A stretch of 64,000 bases of DNA. Origin: Draconibacterium orientale. GTDB lineage: Bacteria; Bacteroidota; Bacteroidia; Bacteroidales; Prolixibacteraceae. Each line of letters starts with the position of its first letter. The stretch's first letter is position 1. The position numbers and the translations under genes are program-made. The DNA lies in NCBI RefSeq assembly GCF_000626635.1, contig NZ_CP007451.1, positions 3,392,501 through 3,456,500 of the forward strand. The letters are read 5' to 3'. This document shows positions 39,290-48,841 of this stretch, piece after piece. Under the pieces are notes generated by a model. The model was given only the letters and a program-made list of their open reading frames with translations, was not told the origin of the DNA and searched no databases.

Positions 39290-40191
39290 GATAATATCAA
39301 TCCAAGCGAGAAAAGTAGTGTTAAAGCCAAAGTTTGCAGTGCCAGGCGTTTTAAAAACGGGTCAAGCTGGCGACTGTCTTTTATGCGGAAAATTTTTACC
39401 AGGTCGCTAATTGAAACCGGCAATACCAAAAGAAACAACCATTGCCAAAGTGTATTTTGTTGCTGAACCGTAAAAATAATCAGTGCCAGCCAGCCCAGCA
39501 AAATAATTGTGGCGTGGTAAATCCGGCTTTTAAATGGCCCTAGTTTTACGGCGATTGTAATTTTACCCGACTGTTTGTCGTTATCAATGTCGCGGGTATT
39601 GTTCAGGTTCAAAACGCCGGTACTGAATAATCCCATACTGATGGCCGGCAGCCAAACTGCGGTTTCTATAGCATTGTTGTGCAGGTAAAAAACGCCGATT
39701 ACGGGCAGCAAACCGAAAAACAGAAATACAAACAAATCGCCCAGACCAATGTAACCGTACGAACGTTTGCCAGCTGTATAAAAATAGGCGGCTAAAAGTG
39801 CCAGAATTCCGAGCCCGATAAACACAAAAAATGCCGTTGGACTGTGGTGCCATGTTCCGGCAAACACTAAAATAATTCCCAACAGAAAACTTAATCCGGC
39901 AACAACAAACATTCCGGATTTCATTTCTTTAATGGTGATTTCTCCGCCTTGCATGGTTCGTGTTGGGCCTAAACGCTGATGATTGTCGGTGCCTTTTTGA
40001 AAATCGCCATAGTCGTTGGCAAAGTTCGAAAACACCTGAATGAGTGTAGCCGTTAAAATGGCCAGGATAAAAACAATCCAGTTAAACCCATGCCAAAATG
40101 CGGCCAGTGCCGAGCCCATAAGAATGCCCGACAATGCTAGAGGCAGGGTGCGTAACCGTGCTGCTTTTACCCAACTTTTCGTGGTTGCCAT
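39286..40191 (-). CDS. menA: 1,4-dihydroxy-2-naphthoate polyprenyltransferase
   Basis: A 301-residue UbiA-superfamily membrane prenyltransferase with about nine helices. The prenyl-diphosphate/Mg2+ motif is NFANDYGDFQKGTDN, and the second is NLNNTRDIDNDKQSGK. It attaches the polyprenyl tail to DHNA to give demethylmenaquinone. It is preceded by a 225-bp spacer from menB and followed by the overlapping menC. The subunit acts in the inner membrane. Confidence 0.93.
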   Translation of the reverse strand: MATTKSWVKAARLRTLPLALSGILMGSALAAFWHGFNWIVFILAILTATLIQVFSNFANDYGDFQKGTDNHQRLGPTRTMQGGEITIKEMKSGMFVVAGLSFLLGIILVFAGTWHHSPTAFFVFIGLGILALLAAYFYTAGKRSYGYIGLGDLFVFLFFGLLPVIGVFYLHNNAIETAVWLPAISMGLFSTGVLNLNNTRDIDNDKQSGKITIAVKLGPFKSRIYHATIILLGWLALIIFTVQQQNTLWQWLFLLVLPVSISDLVKIFRIKDSRQLDPFLKRLALQTLALTLLFSLGLILS

Positions 40192-40416
40192 ACTTGATAC
40201 TAGATGCTTGATACTGGATTCTTGATATTAACTACTGGATTTTCCGACGTTGCAGGTGTGACTAACCCCCAAAATCCCCCGAAGGGGACTTCACCTCCCC
40301 TTTTGGGAGGTCGGGAGGGGCTGAAACTTATAAGATGAAAGTTCAATTTTCATATTATTGACTTTATACGCAGTCTCTTCGCTTCGCTCAACTTGTAACT
40401 TGTAACTTGAAACTTT
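40192..40416. repeat. menB-menA spacer with GC-rich hairpins and degenerate words
   Basis: The spacer holds CCCC-GAA-GGGG and ACCTCCC-CTTTT-GGGAGGT stems (about 40275-40315), part of a GC-rich repeat resembling 6538-6566. On either side are degenerate TTGATACT words (40195-40235) and AACTTGTAACTTG words (40388-40410). No gene is visible. Confidence 0.6.
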
Positions 40417-41241
40417 TTACGGAAATTTCGGATACTTTTTAAAGTCAGGTTTGCGTTTTTCCAGGAAGGCATGTTTTCCCTCCTGCGCTTCCTCGGTGAG
40501 GTAGTACAGTAAGGTGGCGTTTCCGGCAAACTCCTGAATTCCGATTTGTCCATCGAGTTCGGCGTTCAACCCAAGTTTTAGCATACGCAGTGCCAGCGGA
40601 CTGTGTTCCTGCATTTTTTGAGCCCAGGCAACCACTTCGTCTTCCAGCTGATCGAACGGAACAACTTTGTTTACCAGTCCCATTTCAAGTGCTTCGGCAG
40701 CTGAGTATTGACGGCACATAAACCAAATTTCGCGGGCTTTCTTTTGTCCCACAACACTGGCCAGATACGACGATCCCAAACCTGCATCGAAGCTACCCAC
40801 TTTAGGTCCGGTTTGCCCAAATATGGCATTTTCGCTGGCAATACTTATATCGCAAACCACATGCAGTACGTGGCCGCCTCCAATGGCATAACCATTCACC
40901 ATGGCAATTACCGGCTTTGGCATGCTGCGAATTTGTTTCTGCACTTCAAGGATGTTCAATCTTGGAATACCATTTTCGTCGATGTAACCACCTGTGCCCT
41001 TTACATTCTGGTCGCCACCCGAGCAAAACGCTTTGTCGCCGGCACCTGTAAACACAATTACATTTATACGGTTGTCTTCGCGGCAAATGTGCAAAGCATC
41101 GCTAATGTTGTTTACCGTTGTTGGGCGGAACGCATTACGCACCTGCTCACGGTTGATGGTGATTTTGCCAATTCCATCGTAATAATCGAAAAAGATATCC
41201 TCGTATTCTTTAATGGTTTCCCATTGTCTTTTTGTACTCAT
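40417..41241 (-). CDS. menB: 1,4-dihydroxy-2-naphthoyl-CoA synthase
   Basis: A 274-residue crotonase-fold enzyme that cyclises o-succinylbenzoyl-Co[14 protein letters not shown] and [12 protein letters not shown] form the oxyanion hole, and [14 protein letters not shown] holds the active-site Asp. The long conserved match makes the assignment firm. It lies 20 bp after menD, so it belongs to the upstream transcript. The next gene, menA, is 225 bp away. Confidence 0.95.
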   Translation of the reverse strand: MSTKRQWETIKEYEDIFFDYYDGIGKITINREQVRNAFRPTTVNNISDALHICREDNRINVIVFTGAGDKAFCSGGDQNVKGTGGYIDENGIPRLNILEVQKQIRSMPKPVIAMVNGYAIGGGHVLHVVCDISIASENAIFGQTGPKVGSFDAGLGSSYLASVVGQKKAREIWFMCRQYSAAEALEMGLVNKVVPFDQLEDEVVAWAQKMQEHSPLALRMLKLGLNAELDGQIGIQEFAGNATLLYYLTEEAQEGKHAFLEKRKPDFKKYPKFP

Positions 41242-41261
41242 TGTGTATATTGTTTTTGTAT

Positions 41262-42950
41262 TTACTGCAATTGTTTTACAAACTTAAAAAGGCCCCGAAA
41301 TGTTTTTGTGTTCACTTCTGCATCGGTGAAAACTTCCAGGATTGTCGGTGTTTTTCTTGTTGGGGAATATAATTCTGTGAGCGATTCTTTTAATTCTACT
41401 TCATTCTCAGCACTCAAATAATCCAGCCCAAATGTTTGGGCAATGCCTTGTGCTTTGCATTTGTTTTCGGCATAAAAATGCTGCTGGAAAGCGGGTGATT
41501 CACCCGGTCCTTTTATGAGGCTAAAAATGTTTCCACCACCGTTATTGATTACGATAATTCGTAAGTTTTCGCCAAGGTAATTGTTCCAAAGTGCATTCGA
41601 ATCGTAGAAAAACGATAAATCGCCGATCAACACAGTATTTATTTTTTCAGAAACAGAAGCATAACCAACTGCAGTAGATAGTGGACCGTCGATTCCGCTG
41701 GTGCCGCGGTTACTAAAAAAAGTGGTGTTTTTTGCCCATTCTGCAATTAACGCGTATCGAACAGGAGAACTGTTGCCCAGGTGCACAACCGAATTTTCGG
41801 GAATTAAACGGCCAAATTCCGCAATCACTTTCAAATCTGAAAACGGGATTTCCGAAATATATTGATCGCGAAGTTGATTGACTTCGTTTTCCTTGGTTGC
41901 CCAGCGCTGCAAATATTCAGTACCTTTCTCGTTGACTTCAGGAAGTAACTGTGCGAAAAAAGTCTTTGCATCAGTTTGCACAACTTCGGTCAGCGACTGG
42001 TAAGTATCGTAATGATCGTTGGCCGGCGAAAGGTGCCAGTGCTGAGTGGCTTTGTTTTTTCTCAAAAACTGTTTCAGCGACTTTGAAACAAAATGGCCGC
42101 CAAAAGTGATCAGAATGTCCGGTTGAAAATCTGCCGGAATATCTTCTAAAATAGCTGCCATCAGCGTATCGATACTTCCGCAGAAACTTTTATCGTTCAG
42201 GTTCGCCAAATGTTCTTTCAAAACAACTGCACCGGTTTTTTCAATGAACGCTGCAAGAAGCTTTTCCAGTTCCGGATCGGCATTTTGTTGCCCCGCCAGT
42301 ATCAGTATTTTATTCGAATCGTTAAAATCTGAAGCTAACTTTTTCAGGCTTGCTTCACTGATTTCTAAAGCTGATTTTTTAGTATTGATTGCTTTTATCG
42401 CCGGTAATTCTGCGTCCAGTAAATTATGCAAGGGTTCTTCCAGCGGAACATTAATATGTACGGGCGCAGGCTTTTCTGAAACGGCAGTATTCAGGCACTC
42501 ATTAATTTCGCGGGCAGCCTGCCACAGTTCGGTTTCCGATTCTTCCAATGGAAGGTTGTATTCTTTTTTTACAAAATTCGAATAAATCCCTCTCTGGTTG
42601 ATGCACTGGTTTTCGAGTTGATCGATCCAGTACTCAGGACGATCGGCAGTTATTACGATCAGCGGAATATTTAAATAGTAAGCTTCTGCAATTGCCGGAG
42701 CATAATTCAGTGTTGCCGTTCCCGAGCTGCAAACAATTGCCACAGGTTTTTTCAACGCTTGCGCCAAACCCATTGCTAAATAAGCTGCACTGCGTTCGTC
42801 AACCACATTTCGGCAACTAAATAAACCACTTCCCACAAAAGTGCTTATCATTGGGCCGTTTCTCGATCCGGGCGAAATAATCACGTCATTAATTCCCTTC
42901 TGATGAAGAAGTGCTGCCAGTTGTTGAACGTGTTTTTTAGTTGAGATCAT
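41262..42950 (-). CDS. menD: SEPHCHC synthase
   Basis: A 562-residue thiamine-diphosphate enzyme that adds the succinyl-semialdehyde unit from 2-oxoglutarate to isochorismate. [10 protein letters not shown] in the N-terminal domain, [15 protein letters not shown], and the ThDP/Mg2+ motif [15 protein letters not shown]...NNGGGNIF are present. It overlaps menF by 14 bases. Confidence 0.93.
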   Translation of the reverse strand: MISTKKHVQQLAALLHQKGINDVIISPGSRNGPMISTFVGSGLFSCRNVVDERSAAYLAMGLAQALKKPVAIVCSSGTATLNYAPAIAEAYYLNIPLIVITADRPEYWIDQLENQCINQRGIYSNFVKKEYNLPLEESETELWQAAREINECLNTAVSEKPAPVHINVPLEEPLHNLLDAELPAIKAINTKKSALEISEASLKKLASDFNDSNKILILAGQQNADPELEKLLAAFIEKTGAVVLKEHLANLNDKSFCGSIDTLMAAILEDIPADFQPDILITFGGHFVSKSLKQFLRKNKATQHWHLSPANDHYDTYQSLTEVVQTDAKTFFAQLLPEVNEKGTEYLQRWATKENEVNQLRDQYISEIPFSDLKVIAEFGRLIPENSVVHLGNSSPVRYALIAEWAKNTTFFSNRGTSGIDGPLSTAVGYASVSEKINTVLIGDLSFFYDSNALWNNYLGENLRIIVINNGGGNIFSLIKGPGESPAFQQHFYAENKCKAQGIAQTFGLDYLSAENEVELKESLTELYSPTRKTPTILEVFTDAEVNTKTFRGLFKFVKQLQ

Positions 42951-44061
42951 TCTGTCGTATAGCTTCTATTGCCGATAACAAGGTTTTTGCTTTGTTGTTG
43001 GTCTCTTCCCATTCTTCTTCGGGAACCGACCGCGAAGTAATTCCGCCACCTGCATAAAGCATGTATTTTTCCGGAATTATTTCCATGCAGCGCAAATTTA
43101 CAAATAATCTTACTGAATCTTTAAGTTGCCACGGACCAAGAAATCCGCTGTAGTAACGCCTGTCGTGTTTTTCGATGGTGCGGATGAATTTATCTGCTTT
43201 CGATTTTGGGAAACCACAAACGGCAGGTGTTGGATGCAGCTCGGCAATAAAATCACCCAAACAGTGGTCGAGTTTCTTTTTGGCAAACAGAAAACTGGTA
43301 AACAGGTGTGCCACCTTTCCGCTTTCCAGCGTTTCGGGGCCGCGTGTGGTATAGCGGTGAATATTAAAACGATACAGCAGATCCACCAGGTAGCGCGAAA
43401 CAAAGGCTTGCTCTTCAATATCTTTGGTGCTCCAGGCGTATTCTGTTCCCGAAAGTCGGGGCTGCGTTCCGGCCAGCGAAACGGTTTCCATTGTTTTGCC
43501 TTCCGATTTTAAAAGAATCTCGGGAGTAGCGCCCATCCACAAACCGGCTTTTGGCAGATTCACCATATACACAAAAGCGTTTGGCGTTTGTTCGAATAAC
43601 TGGGTGTATAATTTTCCCAGCGATTCATTTTTTCGTTCTGCCGGAATAATTCGCGAAACAATGGCTTTTGCCAGTTTCGTATTTTTTATGGTATTAACAG
43701 TCTGCTCTATGTCGGAAAGGTATTCTTCCTTTTCAATTACATAATGCGATGTGTAATTCGTTTGTTCTTTCTGGCAAACTTTTACATCATTCATATCTAA
43801 TTTGAAGATTTCCTCAATTCCCGTTTTGTAAATATCCGGTTTCAACAGAATCAGCGGCGTTTCCTCGCTGATCTGGTAAGGTGCAAAAACAAATCCTTCC
43901 TGCCCGTTTAAGCGGCTCACCTCGTTGGGATAAAACAACGCTTCCTGACATGAAATCAGCAGTTCAAGCGTTTTGTCTCCGGGCACCGACCAAAGGGCAA
44001 AAGAGCAGTTTTTGTTAACGAGTTCGTCGATCAGATGTATTAATCTTTCGTTATCGGTCAT
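42937..44061 (-). CDS. menF: isochorismate synthase
   Basis: A 374-residue chorismate-binding enzyme that isomerises chorismate to isochorismate, the first committed step of menaquinone synthesis. KAIVSRIIP, GATPEILL, SLAGTQPR, ELHPTPAVCGFPK and RYYSGFLGP are the family motifs. It overlaps the thioesterase gene upstream by 11 bases and menD downstream by 14, which shows operon structure. Confidence 0.93.
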   Translation of the reverse strand: MTDNERLIHLIDELVNKNCSFALWSVPGDKTLELLISCQEALFYPNEVSRLNGQEGFVFAPYQISEETPLILLKPDIYKTGIEEIFKLDMNDVKVCQKEQTNYTSHYVIEKEEYLSDIEQTVNTIKNTKLAKAIVSRIIPAERKNESLGKLYTQLFEQTPNAFVYMVNLPKAGLWMGATPEILLKSEGKTMETVSLAGTQPRLSGTEYAWSTKDIEEQAFVSRYLVDLLYRFNIHRYTTRGPETLESGKVAHLFTSFLFAKKKLDHCLGDFIAELHPTPAVCGFPKSKADKFIRTIEKHDRRYYSGFLGPWQLKDSVRLFVNLRCMEIIPEKYMLYAGGGITSRSVPEEEWEETNNKAKTLLSAIEAIRQNDLN

Positions 44062-44488
44062 TCTTTTTAGTAATCATATTGGTAACACGTACAGATGAAA
44101 TCAATCTCCCTTCTTCATTGCAGATATCAACATTCCACACATGCGTTTGTTTGCCCCGGTGAACGATTTTTGCAACCGCCAGCGCCTTGCCTTTTTTTAA
44201 CACGCCTGTGTGATTGCCACTTACCATAATTCCCAACACATCGAAAGCATTCATGTCAACCAGTAACATGCTGCCTAACCCGGCCAGTGTTTCGCCCATG
44301 GCAAGGTTGGCACCACCGTGTAAAATGCCTCCCGGTCGCGAGTTTTTTGCCGAGAGATTCAGCATCCCCTCAACCTTCCCCTCTTCAATTTTTGTGATCT
44401 CAATTCCGAGGCTCCCAACAAGGGTTTCTTTTATGGCCTGATTGATCAATTCAACCGGCGTATCGAATGATAATTGTGAAAAATCCAT
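44051..44488 (-). CDS. PaaI/hotdog thioesterase, probable DHNA-CoA thioesterase
   Basis: A 145-residue hotdog-fold thioesterase. RPGGILHGGANLAMGETLAGLGS holds the His-Gly-Gly and Glu catalytic features (GILHGGANLAMGE is the recognisable core). As first gene of the men cluster, overlapping menF, it is most likely the DHNA-CoA thioesterase that precedes MenA, a step done by hotdog enzymes (MenI/YdiI) in other bacteria. This function is inferred from position. No menH gene is in the cluster. Confidence 0.82.
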   Translation of the reverse strand: MDFSQLSFDTPVELINQAIKETLVGSLGIEITKIEEGKVEGMLNLSAKNSRPGGILHGGANLAMGETLAGLGSMLLVDMNAFDVLGIMVSGNHTGVLKKGKALAVAKIVHRGKQTHVWNVDICNEEGRLISSVRVTNMITKKNDR

Positions 44489-44635
44489 AGTGCTATCCTA
44501 AAACGAGACTAAAATAACGGATAGTTTTTTAAAATTGCCCAAATGGCTTTTGTAATTTTAATCTGCCTGTTGAAATCAGGTCGATAATAGAGGTATTTAA
44601 CCTTTGGAAAATGTTAAACAGATGGCATAAATTTT

Positions 44636-44643
44636 TACTTTTG
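44636..44643 (+). promoter_or_regulatory. -7 box of the SGNH hydrolase gene
   Basis: TACTTTTG fits TAnnTTTG. It lies upstream of the ATG at 44674 but downstream of another in-frame ATG at 44611, so the later start is preferred. Confidence 0.55.
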
Positions 44644-44673
44644 TTTTTTATAAATCAACTTAAAAGTAACCAA

Positions 44674-45432
44674 ATGAGTATCTCAAGAAGAAACTTCTTA
44701 TACAAATCGACCGCAGGAGCCGTGGCTGCTGCAAGTATTACAAGTATTGTTTCGGCATGTGTTTCGGAACCGGAACAAAAGAAGGAATCAATTTTTGCAA
44801 AAGGCGATACAGTGCTGTTTCAGGGCGATTCGATAACCGATGCCGGTCGCGACAGGCAAGATGAATCGGCCAACCGGGCCTGGTCGTTCGGAAACGGTTA
44901 TGCGCTTTTGGCGGCTTCACAATTGTTAAATGCCTATCCTGAAGAGCAGCTTACCATTTATAATCGTGGTATCAGCGGAAATAAAGTTTTCCAGCTGGCC
45001 GATCGTTGGGAGAAAGATTGCCTGGAGTTAAACCCTGATGTGCTGAGTATTTTAATTGGAGTGAATGATTACTGGCACACCCGCAATGGAAATTACGACG
45101 GTACCATTGAGGTTTACGAGAATGATTATCGTGCATTACTAAAACGCACACAGGAAGCTTTTCCCGGTGTGAAACTGGTTTTGTGCGAGCCATTTTATGT
45201 GTTGGAAACCAGTGCCGTTGACGAAACATGGATTGAACCCATGAAACAATACCAGGTAGCGGCGAAAAAGATTTCGGACGAATTTGAAACCATTTGGGTA
45301 CCTTTTCAGCAAGTATTTGATGAGGCAATAAAACACGCTCCGGGAACCTACTGGACTCCTGATGGAGTGCATCCTTCGATGGCTGGTGCGCAGCTAATGG
45401 CTGCAGCCTGGCTGAAAGCGGTTGGTGAATAA
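44674..45432 (+). CDS. Tat/lipoprotein-type SGNH (GDSL) hydrolase
   Basis: 252 residues from ATG at 44674. The N-terminus SISRRNFLYK is a twin-arginine signal, and the hydrophobic part ends VSAC, so export and lipid attachment are both plausible. SGNH blocks: FQGDSITD (nucleophile Ser), GISGNKV, IGVNDYW and WTPDGVHPS (Asp and His). Family members act as carbohydrate esterases or lipases. The substrate here is unknown. It is divergent from the men cluster with about 185 bp between, and no glycosidase is next to it. Confidence 0.88.
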   Translation: MSISRRNFLYKSTAGAVAAASITSIVSACVSEPEQKKESIFAKGDTVLFQGDSITDAGRDRQDESANRAWSFGNGYALLAASQLLNAYPEEQLTIYNRGISGNKVFQLADRWEKDCLELNPDVLSILIGVNDYWHTRNGNYDGTIEVYENDYRALLKRTQEAFPGVKLVLCEPFYVLETSAVDETWIEPMKQYQVAAKKISDEFETIWVPFQQVFDEAIKHAPGTYWTPDGVHPSMAGAQLMAAAWLKAVGE

Positions 45433-45456
45433 CAGGATAGGATTGATTGTTGTAAA

Positions 45457-45498
45457 GGATCCGATCCGTATTTGTTCAAAATTAAACGGATCGGATCC
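45457..45498. other. 13-bp inverted repeat after the SGNH gene
   Basis: GGATCCGATCCGT (45457-45469) and its exact reverse complement (45486-45498) flank 16 AT-rich bases. No T tract follows on either strand, so termination would depend on something else. It lies between convergent genes. Confidence 0.6.
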
Positions 45499-45577
45499 CT
45501 TATCCAATTTCGAATACTTGATCATTGAGCATTCTAAATTGAGTATTGGATATTTTTCCGAATCAATATTGTACTTT

Positions 45578-46878
45578 CTAAGTCAACGGTTTCAATATCG
45601 TTTTTTTGTAAAGAAGCCATAAAATTACTCCCCTCGAAAACATAAAAAGCAGCATTCCCATCCAAAGTGCGTGATTATTCCATACCGGGTTTAAGAAAAA
45701 ATAAACCGGTGCAAAAATCAGAAAGGTGGAAACCAACAAGCTGTTTCGCATGGGGCGCGATGCTGTTGCGCCGATGTAAATGCCGTCCCAGATAAAGGAA
45801 CTCACGCTGGCAAATGGAATAAGTACCACCCAAATAAGAAATTGCTGGGCGGTTTCTATCACGTCTTTTTGCGAGGTGAGTAGTTTTAAAATGAAATTAG
45901 TGCCGGTTAAATAGAGTAGGGTAAATGTTAATGCCAATCCCAGTCCCCAGAAAAGCAGCAGTTTTACCACCTTTTTTAAGTTCTCAATTTGTTTGGCGCC
46001 TATAAATTTCCCAACCAATGCTTCGCCGGCAAAGGCAAATCCATCGATAAAAAAGGAAAGAACATTAAAAATTGAAGCAATATGGAGTTAACGGCAAGAA
46101 TAGTGTCGTTAATGCTGGCCGATTTCGAAGTGAAAAAAGTAAATAGAACGATAATACAAAAGGTGCGGATGAAAATATCGGAATTTACCTTAACGAAATT
46201 CGATAAAAATTTAAGGTCGATGAGGCCCGATTTTGTGACTTTCGGTAGCATTTCCCGGTATTTTCTGAGAAACAAAATAACAGCCGTTAACAATCCAACA
46301 TACTGCGAAATAGCCGTCCCCAAAGCAACTCCATCTGATTTCATGTTCAATCCAAAAACAAAAAAGGCACTCAGCAGGATATTTACAATATTTACCAGAA
46401 TTGCAATAATCATTGGGTAGCGTGCATTTTGCATGCCCAAAAACCAACCGCTGAAAACAAACAAACTTAAAGCAGCGGGTGCGGCCCAAACACGGATTCG
46501 GAAATAGGCTTCGGCAAGCTTTTCAACTTCCGGGCTTCCGCCTATCACTTTAAAACTTGCCCAGGCAATGGGCGACTGCAGCAGCAGGATAAATACGCTG
46601 ATAATAAAAGTTAGTATCAGGGCGCGAACCAGGATAGTAATAGCTTCGGTCGGTTTTTTTTCGCCAAAAGCCTGCGCGGTAAAACCGGAGGTGCTCATTC
46701 GCAGAAAACCAAATCCCCAGTAAATGATATTAAAAATTACACTTCCCAGCGAAATGGCGCCAATGTAAACTTCCGATCCCAGATGTCCCATTAAGGCCAG
46801 ATCGATCAACCCCAGCAACGGAACAGTTATGTTACTGATGATATTGGGAAGGGCAAGTTTTAATATGCTTTTATTCAT
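45578..46878 (-). pseudogene. MATE family exporter, one-base frameshift
   Basis: A multidrug/toxin extrusion protein of the DinF type, expected to have about 433 residues and 12 helices. The first frame (46878-46000) gives the N-terminal two thirds, with LRMSTSGFTAQAFG and related MATE segments. The second (46018-45578) gives the remaining helices, from VGKFIGAKQIENLKK. Between them is a run of six A at 46049-46054 on the plus strand. One more A would read IDGFAFAGEALVGKFIGA, the expected MATE sequence. It could be a homopolymer sequencing error, a real loss or a slippery site (minus strand T TTT TTA). Confidence 0.88.
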
Positions 46879-46895
46879 GCTTTTTTATTGAGGGG

Positions 46896-46903
46896 CAAAG
46901 GTA
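46896..46903 (-). promoter_or_regulatory. -7 box of the MATE gene
   Basis: Minus-strand TACCTTTG fits TAnnTTTG, 17 bases before the start codon. There is no clear -33 element. Confidence 0.4.
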
Positions 46904-47076
46904 ATATTATTGATTTGGGCATTGAAAAGATAAAAGCAAATAAAAAATATCGCTTTTTATTCTGCCTGCACACCGGGATTTTAGCTCAGTTCTATGGTTT
47001 AATTTATTGAAGTTCTGTATTTATTAATTCCTTCTATGAACAATAAAGGATTTCAATGTGTTTTATTATTCGAAGA

Positions 47077-47108
47077 TTTGGATTAATTCTAAATAGCGTA
47101 TATTTTTG
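47077..47108 (+). promoter_or_regulatory. promoter of the second superoxide dismutase gene
   Basis: TTTG at 47077-47080, a 20-bp spacer and TATTTTTG at 47101-47108 match both parts of the Bacteroidota consensus. The leader would be about 45 bases. Confidence 0.75.
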
Positions 47109-47160
47109 CTTACGAGAAATAAGAATATTTGAATATTTAAATCTTTAAATAATATAAGAT

Positions 47161-47760
47161 ATGGCATTTGAATTACCAAAATTAGGATACGATTACACGG
47201 CACTGGAGCCACATATTGATGCAAGAACGATGGAAATCCATCACAGCAAGCACCACGCAGGTTATACAAACAACCTGAATGGAGCAGTTGAAGGAACTGA
47301 TCTTGCAGGAAAATCAATTGAAGAAATTTTAAGTGGCGTGTCTGCACAATCAACCGCAGTACGAAATAACGGTGGTGGCTTTTTTAACCACAATTTGTAC
47401 TGGGAAGTAATTGCACCGGGTGGTGCACCAGCTCCGGAAGGAGTTTTATTAGATGCAGTAAATGATTCATTTGGAAGCATAGAAAATTTTCAGGAAGCCT
47501 TCACCAAGGCAGCTTTGACTCGCTTTGGGTCGGGTTGGGCATGGTTGGTTCTTCAAAACAATAAGCTGGTGGTTTCGTCTACGCCCAATCAGGATAATCC
47601 GCTGATGGATGTGGCCGAAGTTCAGGGAACTCCAATTTTGGGGATCGATGTATGGGAACATGCATATTACCTGAACTACCAAAACAGACGTCCGGATTAT
47701 GTGAATGCATTCTGGAATCTCATCAACTGGGATGAAGTCGCCAGGCGGTTTAAAGGTTAG
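47161..47760 (+). CDS. sodA: cytoplasmic superoxide dismutase, Mn-type features
   Basis: A 199-residue Fe/Mn SOD with no signal peptide. Metal ligands are His27, His77, Asp163 and His167. Second-sphere residues are Mn-type: GGG before the second ligand and Gln144 in STPNQDNP. It resembles the exported SOD at 1946 closely in both these and in AEVQGTP/AEVKGTP, so the two are likely paralogues. It may use Mn or be cambialistic. It has its own promoter and a strong terminator. Confidence 0.95.
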   Translation: MAFELPKLGYDYTALEPHIDARTMEIHHSKHHAGYTNNLNGAVEGTDLAGKSIEEILSGVSAQSTAVRNNGGGFFNHNLYWEVIAPGGAPAPEGVLLDAVNDSFGSIENFQEAFTKAALTRFGSGWAWLVLQNNKLVVSSTPNQDNPLMDVAEVQGTPILGIDVWEHAYYLNYQNRRPDYVNAFWNLINWDEVARRFKG

Positions 47761-47777
47761 TTGATTTTTGGTTTTTT

Positions 47778-47805
47778 CCCCGGAGCAGAGGCTCCGGGGT
47801 TTTTA
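47778..47805 (+). terminator. terminator of the second superoxide dismutase gene
   Basis: CCCCGGAGC and GCTCCGGGG form a perfect nine-base stem with an AGAG loop, followed by TTTTTA. Confidence 0.95.
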
Positions 47806-48010
47806 TTGCGCTTTTGTGGTGTTTTATGTTAACCAAAGTTCTCATTGTGAGAATTATAGGCTATTTTGCCACCTTTACGTTGATTCGATTTCGATTTAAT
47901 TTTATTTAAACTCCTTCCAAATTAAACCTCCGGCTAATCCTTTTTGCCCCAAAAACGTTGTACCTTTAGCAAACAAAAATCAAATTAATAATCTTTAAAC
48001 AAGGAAAATT

Positions 48011-48589
48011 ATGGCATTTAGTTTACCAAAACTTCCGTATGCAAATAATGCATTGGAACCAGTAATAAGTGAAAAAACAATCGAGTTCCACTACGGAAAA
48101 CACCACCAGGCTTATGTGAATAACGTAAATAACCTGATTGAAGGAACTGAGTTTGAAAATGCAAGTTTGGAAGATATTATTAAAAAAGCCGACGGTGGCA
48201 TTTTTAATAACGGAGCCCAGGTTTGGAACCACACGTTCTATTTTATGCAATTTAGTCCTGATGGCTGTAAAGAACCAAAGGATGAATTAAAAGCAGCTAT
48301 CGATGCTAAATTCGGATCGTTCGATGCTTTTAAAGAGGCATTCTCGAAAGTAGCTGCTACTTTGTTTGGTTCGGGCTGGGCATGGTTGGTAGTTGATGAA
48401 AACGGCGAGCTGGAAATCGTTCAGACAAGTAACGCCGGTAATCCATTACGCGACGGTAAAAAACCTTTGCTTACCTGCGATGTTTGGGAGCATGCCTACT
48501 ACCTGGATAAGCAAAATGCACGTCCGGCTTATGTTGCCGATTTCTGGAAAATTGTTGACTGGAAAGTGGTTTCAGAACGTTTTGCTTAA
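48011..48589 (+). CDS. sodB: cytoplasmic superoxide dismutase, Fe-type features
   Basis: A 192-residue Fe/Mn SOD with ligands His27, His74, Asp157 and His161. In contrast to the other two, it has Gln70 in NNGAQVWNH, the Fe-type position, and STSNAGNP style residues (QTSNAGNP) in place of PNQDNP. FELPxLPYA-like N-terminus ([14 protein letters not shown]) resembles E. coli SodB. So the cell appears to hold both an Fe-type and a Mn-type cytoplasmic enzyme, permitting metal-dependent switching. A 57-residue regulator-like gene follows after 11 bases. Confidence 0.95.
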   Translation: MAFSLPKLPYANNALEPVISEKTIEFHYGKHHQAYVNNVNNLIEGTEFENASLEDIIKKADGGIFNNGAQVWNHTFYFMQFSPDGCKEPKDELKAAIDAKFGSFDAFKEAFSKVAATLFGSGWAWLVVDENGELEIVQTSNAGNPLRDGKKPLLTCDVWEHAYYLDKQNARPAYVADFWKIVDWKVVSERFA

Positions 48590-48600
48590 AAAAGAAGAAG

Positions 48601-48774
48601 ATGAGTACCGAAAAAGTTTTGGCGGCCATGCAGGCTGCCGGAAAACCGTTGAAGGCCGGCGAAATTGCTGAAGCTTCAGGATTGGATAAAAAAGAAGTGG
48701 ATAAAGCAATGAAAGTGCTGAAGGCCGAAGAAAAAATTGTGTCACCAAAGCGTTGCTTTTGGGAACCAAAATAG
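48601..48774 (+). CDS. small winged-helix protein downstream of sodB
   Basis: A 57-residue ORF below usual gene-calling cut-offs. [20 protein letters not shown], then [20 protein letters not shown] and [15 protein letters not shown], form a compact winged-helix fold: helix, recognition helix after a turn, then a wing with one Cys. Similar small MarR-like or ArsR-like proteins exist, with no settled role. It starts 11 bases after the sodB stop and so should be cotranscribed. A single Cys in the wing could sense redox or metal state, which is speculation. Confidence 0.85.
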   Translation: MSTEKVLAAMQAAGKPLKAGEIAEASGLDKKEVDKAMKVLKAEEKIVSPKRCFWEPK

Positions 48775-48785
48775 CAAAAACAAAT

Positions 48786-48812
48786 GAGGGCCTCACTCGA
48801 AGTGAGACCCTC
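48786..48812 (+). terminator. hairpin after sodB and the small gene
   Basis: GAGGG-C-CTCACT and AGTGAG-A-CCCTC form a stem with one mismatch and a CGA loop. The T tract is poor, so it may act together with the convergent xylE end. Confidence 0.6.
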
Positions 48813-48841
48813 ATTATCATCTAAATCGTTTCAACTAAAAA

